Origin: Symbiodinium natans
Lineage: Eukaryota > Sar > Dinophyceae > Suessiales > Symbiodiniaceae
Direction: 5' to 3'
DNA: 30,500 nt
Assembly: GCA_905221605.1 (NCBI GenBank)
Contig: CAJNDS010002518.1
Span: 312,001 to 342,500, forward strand
Positions within the stretch are counted from its first letter, which is position 1. Each line of letters begins with the position of its first letter. The position numbers and the translations under genes are program-made. The notes below the pieces were generated by a model. It saw nothing but the letters and a program-made list of their open reading frames with translations. It was not told the DNA's origin and did not search any database. Positions 25,801-30,500 of the stretch are shown here, in pieces.

Positions 25801-28655
25801 AGAGGTAGGGCCGGCCTTCTACTTCAAAGACATTTAGGGTTTAGGGGTTCAGGGTTCAGGGTTCAGGGTTCAGGGTTTAGGGTTTAGGGTTTAGGTTCCC
25901 CACTATTCACTGGCATGCTGCCACCTGTCGCCCGAATGTTCTTGCCAGGTCGTTAGAGCATCCTGCCTCCTCAGCAGCCAGCGTCTCTTGGCGTATCTGG
26001 GTTCCGATGTGCATGGGGCCCTTGTGTATTGTTGAGCCCCTGGGCTCACTCGGTTTTCTCGTTCTTTGAGGTTCCCGCTCATCCCAAATGCGAATTCTGC
26101 AACCAAAGGCCGTGGAGAGTTTGCAAGCTTTGCTTTAACCCTAAGCCCTAAACCCTAAACCTCCTATGGCCTTGGGCCATGGTGCTTCAGTGTAGCTCCC
26201 TACATCGGTCACTTGGGGAGCAGGCTTTCAAGGTGCTGAGCTCCATCTCTTTCCGCACCTTTCCGTCGCACACGCAGGCTCTTCAACGAAGAGAGCCTCC
26301 TGACGCACATGCAGCAGAAGCCGCTACCTTGTTCGAGCCTGCAGCATATGATGATGGAGGGGCATGCTGGGCTTAAGAGCAGACCGAGGCACGAGCTTTG
26401 CAACCTTTGCGACTCGATGAAATGGAAGAACGAGTACTACTTGAATCCTAAGTGTGGGGGGCCTTGTTTGTCTCACTTTTGAACAACTTCTTGTTTGTTG
26501 TTTGTTGTGCCTTCTAGCTTCTGGTCCTTCTCATCACGTTGTGGTCGGCCTCCTGTATTCTGAGGCCTCTCGAGACATTACCAGGAATGCCACTACGTCT
26601 GTGCTCATCCGGACACCGCTGAGCTGTCCAGTAGATTATCTGCTGTAAATATCGAACGGGCTGTCGCCCACGGCTGGACTTAGGTATGGGTGCACTTGTC
26701 AACGAGAGGAACAACAAGCAAAACAAGAACCACCAAAACAGCAGCAGCAGCGGCGGCGGCGGCGACGACGACCACGACCACGACCAGGACCAGGACCACG
26801 ACCACGACGACGACCACCACGACCACCACCACGACCACCACCACGACCACCACCACGACCACCACCACGACCACCACCACGACCACCACGACGACCACGA
26901 CCACCACGACGACCACGACGACAACTGACCTGTTTTGGGGGGCTTGCTTTTAACACCCCCAGACCCTTCCCCAACCGCCACCTTGCCCCCCAGTTGATGC
27001 AGTTGATGTAGTTGGCTGACGCGGACCTGCGCCCGCTTCCAAGCCCCCGGACCCGAGCCGCTGATGCTCATGACGCACGCCCGTCAGCGTTTCGTTTACA
27101 CAAGAATGCATGTCCATGGCTTGTCTGAGAAATTGGCGCCATTGAAAGCAAAAGCGGCTCGGGCCGTATTTAGTTCGTGGGTTTGGCGTTTGATGGTCTA
27201 GGGGTTGCCGGGGTTGAGGTGCTCAGGGGTCCAAGACTTTGGGGACTCAGGGTTTTCCGGACTTGAGACGTGGTGGGTTCCTGCATGGGTTAAGGGGTTT
27301 TGGTGCTTGGGGGGTTCAGTCCGGGTAGGATTATTATAGGGGTTAAGATGTAACAAAGCTTGGAACCCCCAAGCCCACAAACTCCTAGTTAGACCCTAGT
27401 TCAGGGGTCGAGGGGTTTAAGGGTGCTGGGGCCCGCAGGGTTTAGGATTTAAAGGCTCAGCTTGAGCGGTTCAGGGCATGAGGGGTGTGAGGTTGGCGGG
27501 GCGCGGAGGTCGAAGATTTTGCAAGTTCAGTGGTTTCGGCACTTGGCGTTTTACGGGTTTTGGGGCTTAGGGGGTTTCGGTGTTCGGGGCTTCGTGGCTG
27601 AGGCCTTTAAGTTAAGGCAGAGTTAAGGGCACAGGGATGGAGGGGTGGAGGGTTTAGGTGGTTTGGTTGCGGGCTTGGGTGTCTAAGGGTGCAAGTCTAG
27701 TCTAGGGGTCCAGGGCTGATGCTCACGGGTCGAAGGTGTTTTGGAGGCTCTCTGGCTCCTGGGCTCAAGACGCGCGCCCGCCTCTCATCATGAGCATCAG
27801 AAGCTTGGGGCTTTGAATGCAATTTGACTGTTTGTAGCCCCTCGTGGATCTTGAAGCTGGTGTCGTTCTCGGGCCATCAGAAGTGTTGACTTTTTGTGCG
27901 CGGCGCGAAGGCGGCCCGAAACCCGACGTTCACGATGTGTTACGCTCCTGTGGCGGCCTCCTGGCCCCGAGCCCCCGGGTGAGCATCATGAGCATCAGGA
28001 AGGGTTCGGAAGGGTTCGGATGGTTCGGGATGGTTTGGGCATGCACCGGATTCCTTCCGGTGGAAGGGAGACTGGGGAGGTCTGGAGTCAGAGGAGGTGC
28101 AAAGCGGAGGTGGGAATGAATAAATCTCTAATAGGGAGTGATGGAGGTGAGGTGTGAAGGCGGAGGAGGTGTGCGGCTGCACTGGACCCCTTCAAATGTG
28201 GAGAGGAGGGGAGCCTTTTGAAAACCTTTAACAGCACCGGGCGCTGGGGCTGGGGTCATGAAAGCTGACTGGGCTAATGACAACGAAAGACATGGCCTTC
28301 GCAAACGCCGCCCGTGGGGGTCGGCGCACGATTCACCGTCCGAGACTTTCTTTGCACAGCTTATGCAATGCATGCATCGATGCAGGGCACAAAACGCTTG
28401 TGAACTTCTGAACTCGTTGGCAGGACTGCGCGACGGGTGGCTACCGACAGATCGCCTTCGCGGATGAGAAGGTGCGAGCAGTTTGGCGTGTTTTTTCCAC
28501 GACAGAACTGTGCCCCGGCATCAGCCAACATCCTCCCGCAGGGCCTGGAAGAGCACTACATAAGAGTCCACAAGCAGAGCTTCACGCAAGACAAGGCTGT
28601 GAAGAGGGAGCCTGTGCAGGCTGCATTGCGCTTGACAGAGCATGATAAGATATGA
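22559..28655 (+). CDS. ZNF598/Hel2-type E3 ubiquitin ligase (ribosome quality control), about ten tiny exons
   Basis: ZNF598 (animals) and Hel2 (yeast) sense collided ribosomes in the cytosol and ubiquitinate small-subunit proteins. The layout, RING followed by an array of C2H2-type fingers, is reproduced here in order on one strand: RING second half (22559-22597, 22752-22806), a YFxDD-type linker (24042-24129), finger 1 (24573-24619 with 24966-25049), LSEAYASNDMERHFQQGDN (to 25560), HPKCEFCNQ (26071-26108), LFNEESLLTHMQQ (26278-26319), HELCNLC...NEYYLNPK (26389-26453), CLSRHYQECHYVCAHP (26565-26611), DCATGGYRQIAFADEK (28424-28471), GLEEHYIRVHKQ (28542 on). Cys/His spacing agrees with the family at nearly every step, including C-x4-C across the last long intron. 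Several joins need GC or GA donors, which dinoflagellates are known to use. The first RING half and the true C-terminus are unresolved; one zinc Cys before finger 1 appears to be Ser. I recognise the family from spacing, not from a search. Confidence 0.8.
22876..23025 (+). other. Coding-like sequence in the long intron after the RING
   Basis: Two overlapping readings after a TTCTCAG acceptor-like site: one from 22876 to a TAG at 22995 that joins in phase to the exon at 22752 (NNASCHPRRSYGNPQPFHSG), and a 43-codon ATG frame at 22894-23025 (MPRAIRGEATETPNPFILVL). At most one is real; neither fits the ZNF598 layout. Confidence 0.3.
23105..23182. repeat. Alternating purine-pyrimidine GT/GC repeat
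   Basis: Long runs of GTGTGCGCGTGCGCGTG with little interruption. Such DNA readily adopts the Z form. Its frames (Val-Arg/Cys-Ala repeats) are not real proteins. Confidence 0.9.
23191..23572 (+). other. Two phase-consistent exon-like segments, product unknown
   Basis: 23191-23369 reads FQIGLVCEDVVRLKSVGPGS and ends in phase 2 at a GAC|GTTGAG donor. After a 64-base GT-AG gap, 23434-23572 begins in the matching phase and reads GMKEEVLPLPKKDGMAIRVP to a TAG. Both segments look like genuine protein. They lie inside the long intron of the ZNF598-like gene on the same strand, so they may be a nested gene, a relic, or exons of that gene in a lineage-specific insertion. Confidence 0.4.
23573..23936. 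other. Unique sequence, no gene seen
   Basis: GC-balanced, with scattered stops in all + frames and one short CCCTAAA trace near 23797. Nothing supported. Confidence 0.4.
23937..24020 (-). repeat. CCCTAAA array directly before an exon
   Basis: About a dozen units with CCCGAAA and CTCTAAA variants, stopping about 20 bases before the exon at 24042. Confidence 0.95.
24042..24129 (+). other. ZNF598-like exon, YF-DD linker
   Basis: After TGGTTGGTGAG the phase-0 frame reads DTLGLNYEVPWTYFCDDTIR then LELALQDSSG. It corresponds to the conserved aromatic-acidic segment between RING and first finger. A GC donor (CCG|GCATGT) gives the phase needed by the exon at 24573. Without splicing the frame reaches a TAG at 24141. 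Confidence 0.6.
24177..24295 (-). repeat. CCCTAAA array, interrupted once
   Basis: Two blocks separated by AAAAACCCTATATAAACC. Followed at once by a coding-like island. Confidence 0.95.
24298..24420 (+). other. 40-codon coding-like frame in an intron, product unknown
   Basis: Reads TAKTTSGRAAMQLLGYRCQI then EGVGPRLFEHGKSCNKAP to a TAA, in protein-like composition just after a CCCTAAA array. It does not fit the ZNF598 order, so it is either a relic or an unrelated small gene. Confidence 0.3.
24573..25049 (+). other. ZNF598-like exons covering the first zinc-finger pair
   Basis: Exon 24573-24619 reads CERRDVAFKTLHKLE; exon 24966 to at most 25049 reads DHLWHTHWRQLCNVCLHDRP. Joined they give LEDHLWHTHWRQLCNVC, with the H-x4-H then C-x2-C spacing of the family. 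The donor is GA (GAG|GACCGA) and the direct repeat AGGA lies at both edges, as often seen at dinoflagellate introns. The second exon runs into TTTAGGG repeat at 25050. A longer frame from 24813 is an extension of it. Confidence 0.65.
25236..25340. mobile_element. Decayed family C element in an intron
   Basis: GGCTTCCGAGATTCGGG at the left, GGGGTCCTTAGTATCAGGAA inside and TGGGTCCCTTATTGTCG to the right recall the family C arrangement (compare GGGGTCCTTATTATAAGG at 9665-9760), but the right inverted end is poorly preserved. Confidence 0.45.
25482..25560 (+). other. ZNF598-like exon, helix before the central fingers
   Basis: Reads KPSLVWLSEAYASNDMERHF then QQGDN. The Y-x4-L/M-x2-H-x3-GD pattern is diagnostic of the family. 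A GC donor (AAC|GCATCT) joins it in phase 0 to GTTCCCGCTCATCCC at 26071. The left boundary is uncertain (25468 or 25482). Confidence 0.65.
25833..25895 (+). repeat. TTCAGGG/TTTAGGG array
   Basis: Several TTCAGGG units followed by TTTAGGG units inside the 25561-26070 intron. Confidence 0.9.
26071..26453 (+). other. ZNF598-like exons covering the central zinc fingers
   Basis: Exons 26071-26108 (VPAHPKCEFCNQ), 26278-26319 (RLFNEESLLTHMQQ) and 26389-26453 (KHELCNLCDSMKWKNEYYLN). Introns of 169 and 69 bases both use GC donors and AG acceptors and keep phase. The first carries a CCCTAAA block at 26135-26161. The product matches HP-x-CEFC...EL-x2-HM...H-x2-C-x2-C...Y-Y/F-x-N in the family. The second intron is a multiple of three without a stop, so it could be retained. 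Confidence 0.75.
26565..26611 (+). other. ZNF598-like exon, L-x2-HY-x3-HY-x-C finger
   Basis: Joined to 26453 by a 111-base GT-AG intron that completes a Cys codon: PKCLSRHYQECHYVCAHP. Spacing of Leu, His, His and Cys equals the family's. The next family residues (Asp, Cys) are found at 28424, so the donor is probably GA at 26612. The frame would otherwise read on to a TAG at 26681. Confidence 0.65.
26686..26928 (+). repeat. CCACGA-type trinucleotide repeat encoding a His/Asp tract
   Basis: Imperfect repeats of CACGACCACCAC. The + frame from an ATG at 26686 gives an 80-residue peptide: NNKQNKNHQNSSSSGGGG, then Asp-His and Asp-His-His-His units to a TGA. The other frames give Thr, Arg-Gly or Val homopolymers. 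Whether it is translated is unknown; it sits in the 1.8-kb intron of the ZNF598-like gene. A His/Asp tract would bind metal. Confidence 0.85.
26929..27837. other. Intron sequence, mostly degenerate G-rich repeat
   Basis: A 45-codon + frame at 27064-27201 (MLMTHARQRFVYTRMHVHGL at its start) is protein-like but unrecognised. 27180-27770 is a long, heavily decayed TTTAGGG-type region (GGGGTTTAAGGG variants) with no clean array left, probably among the oldest repeats in the window. Confidence 0.4.
27838..27978 (+). other. Exon-like segment with strong splice sites, product unknown
   Basis: The acceptor TTTGACTGTTTGTAG and the donor CGG|GTGAGC are both close to consensus. 141 bases, phase 0 at both ends; reads GVVLGPSEVLTFCARREGGP then KPDVHDVLRSCGGLLAPSPR. 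It cannot be constitutive in the ZNF598-like gene, because it would split a C-x4-C pair. It may be an alternative exon, a nested gene or a relic. Confidence 0.4.
28258..28467 (+). other. Open frame overlapping the acceptor of the next ZNF598-like exon
   Basis: 69 codons from an ATG (MKADWANDNERHGLRKRRPW at its start; SETFFAQLMQCMHRCRAQNA later). Composition is protein-like, but it overlaps exon 28424-28471 in another frame, so probably only one is used. Unrecognised. Confidence 0.3.
28424..28655 (+). other. ZNF598-like exons, last conserved finger
   Basis: Exon 28424-28471 reads DCATGGYRQIAFADEK; a 70-base GT-AG intron with acceptor CATCCTCCCGCAG leads to 28542, GLEEHYIRVHKQ. Together with CAHP from 26611 this forms C-x4-C...F-x-D/S-E...L-x2-H-x4-H, the final conserved finger of the family. 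The frame continues to a TGA at 28653 (KREPVQAALRLTEHDKI), a possible C-terminus; alternatively a GC donor after CAG A at about 28580 joins the exon at 28774. Confidence 0.65.
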
Positions 28656-28773
28656 TAAGTATGTAAAATGCCGGGTCCTGCCAGAGACCGGGAAAGTCTT
28701 CCCTGGCGCGAAGCGTTTGGGGGGGGGGGGGGGCTTGGGTGGATGACGACATGCCCCAACCGCTGCACTGCAG

Positions 28774-29065
28774 GCTTCGATCAACGTCCCAGCATATTCT
28801 GGCCAAAGAACACCCTGCTGGACCCTATCGGCCCTGTATGTCCTCGGTGTGAGTCAGCGTTGCTTTTTTATCCCACGTCGTCACCAGATCGTGCATTACA
28901 CCTTTCCGAGAGAGGAAGAGCTTTGGAGTGCCACTTGTACGTTGAGCCAACAAAAGAGACCGAAGCACACGGACACCGCCGCTCGTGCAGGGCAAGAACA
29001 AGCTGGAGATCGGCTGGTTCGAGGACAGCTTTGCCGTGCCATCCCTTGCACATCGAACCCAAAGA
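28774..29065 (+). CDS. Three joined exons, product unknown
   Basis: Exon 28774-28835 (FDQRPSIFWPKNTLLDPIGP) after GCTGCACTGCAG; a 52-base GT-AG intron; exon 28888-28929 (IVHYTFPREEELWS); a 61-base GC-AG intron; exon from 28991 (GKNKLEIGWFEDSFAVPSLA). All phases agree. Sequence quality is high, but I do not recognise the family. They may continue the ZNF598-like gene or start another. The right end is not fixed; one frame stops at about 29077. Confidence 0.45.
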
Positions 29066-29205
29066 ACACGAATGAACTGAACTCCTGGAACTGCCCAAGC
29101 GATAGTAGGCTCCAGCTGAAAAGATCCTCGTACCTCCCCAACATTCTCCACTCGTGGAGGACTCCAGAGTCAGAAGACGTGAAGGCGCAGGCTAGGGCTG
29201 GGGGG

Positions 29206-29340
29206 GGGGGGGGGGTCAGGGGAACGGGGCGGGGCTGGGTGGGCGGGTGGGGGGGGGGGCGGGGGAGATATTTGATATTATTGATACATGTACATACACA
29301 CCCATACACATTGATACATGTACATACACACCCATACACA
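29206..29340. repeat. Poly-G/GGGGCGG stretch and a 30-base tandem duplication
   Basis: 29206-29270 is G-rich with long G runs. 29281-29310 and 29311-29340 are identical 30-base units (TTGATACATGTACATACACA start). Confidence 0.9.
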
Positions 29341-30225
29341 TGTAAGTTCGTAAGATGTTTTGGAGGTCTTCCTTTGAGGGGTGTCAGGGCATGGGGCCCT
29401 AAGCGCTTCGAAGCCCCCTCATCCCCCCAGTCTTAGCCGTCTTAGCCTCAGGCCGTGGCTCCAACGGAGAGGAGCCAGATCTACCAGATCCAATCCACTT
29501 CCGATGGCCGCCGCGGCCACAGATCCGATTGCTTTGCAGGGTCTGGTTTGGGTGGGGGTGTGGTTGGGCCTGTCGGATTACAGCATGTAGAATTTAGGGT
29601 GAGGCAGCTTTCGGAGGCTTTGCGACTCATTTGGAGGACTTGGGGGTACAGAAGATGCCCCCTGCTGGCACGGCTATACTGGCATAGCATGGCTCCTTAC
29701 AAATGCGCCAAGAAAAAACGCCAACACGGGACCGCGGGCATGGGCCAGTTACCCGAACCACTTTCCAACAGAACCTTACCCCCCCGCCCCCCCCCTTCGG
29801 CACGGTACGCCCGATGGAACTCTAAAGTCAGTTAAGAAGCTCCGATGAAGGCTGTATAAGGGCCCTCTGTAACCCGAATCCCTACCATCATCAGCCTTTG
29901 GCCCTGCAACATTTCCCAGCCCGCCCCAGGACCACAGCCACGCCTGAGGACTACGTCGAAGCCCCGGGATGGCGGTATTGGGGTTTAGGATCCGTTGGTC
30001 ACATCAGCTATGATTCTAGACAGCAGGGGATGGGTGTTTAGCTTCTTTCGAGAAGAGGTACTGTCTTTTACGCATTTGGGTTGCTTATGTGCCGTAGGTG
30101 GTTTGAAGAGGGGGAGGGGGTTAGGGGGTGGGAGACTCTGTCAACTTTTCCACTTGACAAGATCGACAAGAAACAACAAGATAAGACCCAACCCTGCATG
30201 TCCACAGATATGGTCTAGGTCTTGA
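29341..30225. other. Unique sequence with coding-like frames, no gene assigned
   Basis: 29455-29835 is open on the + strand (AVAPTERSQIYQIQSTSDGR near its start). In the second half all three + frames are open and protein-like (for example GGFATHLEDLGVQKMPPAG at about 29610-29660), so the true frame is unclear. 29995-30225 is a weak frame. No family recognised. Confidence 0.3.
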
Positions 30226-30500
30226 ATGAATTGTATTATCGGACGCATATCAAACTGCCTTCCGTTTTTTGACTCATAAGAACAAATGGTCTCTGATCCA
30301 TCATACCTTAGCGTTTAGTCATGAAAAAGTGCGGCTTTTGCTCTTTGAATTCTTTTCGGCAATCTACTAGTATACATAGTTTGAGAATCATACTGGACCT
30401 CTAGTCATGCCAAACAAACGGTTTATGTTATTGACATGTTCAACTTGGCGAGAACTACAAGTAGGAGTATACATCGGCGCAAACTAGACCGTAATTAGAT
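30226..30500. other. AT-leaning tail, nothing seen
   Basis: No open frame of note, no array and no inverted repeat that I can identify. Confidence 0.5.

Noticed and set aside
25591-25808. A 77-base GT-AG gap joining SRKRA to GAEDSAPCFYHSYCYRQH and a stop at 25806
   Set aside because: Phase-consistent, but the family alignment needs the exon to end at 25560 and continue at 26071, so this is probably a chance open frame in the intron.
26514-27071. 185-codon - strand frame (Trp-Ser repeats) and neighbouring Val, Thr and Arg-Gly homopolymer frames
   Set aside because: All are translations of the CCACGA trinucleotide repeat in other frames and of the antisense of the ZNF598-like exon.
27755-27775. 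GGGCTCAAG resembling the end of a second spliced-leader relict
   Set aside because: Only about nine bases match and the upstream leader bases do not.

Overview
The window looks like nuclear DNA of a dinoflagellate, probably near the Symbiodiniaceae/Suessiales. The grounds are a relict dinoflagellate spliced leader (DinoSL) at 4452-4469, very abundant plant-type telomere repeat (TTTAGGG/CCCTAAA) inside the sequence, introns whose best joins use GC and GA as well as GT donors, short inverted-repeat elements lying in introns, and three recognisable genes all on the + strand. There is no operon structure, ribosome binding site, tRNA or rRNA that I can see.

Layout: 1-4450 is decayed telomere-like repeat with two kinds of small inverted-repeat element. 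4452-6019 is a probable retrogene: relict spliced leader, short leader, then a 2-oxoglutarate/Fe(II) oxygenase (prolyl-4-hydroxylase-like) reading frame interrupted near its middle. 6020-18188 is repeat-rich DNA with many 50-200 base coding-like islands (coiled-coil, ankyrin and Cys-rich pieces) that I could not join into a gene. 18189-21216 is a three-exon inositol polyphosphate 5-phosphatase with both family signatures and a C-terminal CaaX-like box. 21408-22506 is a phase-consistent chain of small exons of unknown identity. 22559-28655 is the most striking gene: about ten tiny exons spread over 6 kb that, read in order, follow the RING and C2H2 zinc-finger layout of the ZNF598/Hel2 E3 ubiquitin ligase of ribosome quality control. 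28774-29065 holds three further joined exons, and the rest is low-information sequence.

The main structural observation is that telomere-repeat arrays are not placed at random. CCCTAAA arrays tend to lie just before an exon or exon-like island and TTTAGGG arrays just after it, so many introns begin with TTTAGGG and end with CCCTAAA. With the inverted-repeat elements, one of which makes up nearly a whole intron of the phosphatase gene, this suggests introns built from or invaded by repeats (introner-like elements).

The recognised genes have separate cellular roles (protein or small-molecule hydroxylation, phosphoinositide signalling, ribosome quality control). Their shared strand fits the unidirectional gene arrays known in dinoflagellates. 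Splice joins are my reading from phase and family alignment; no transcript data were available.
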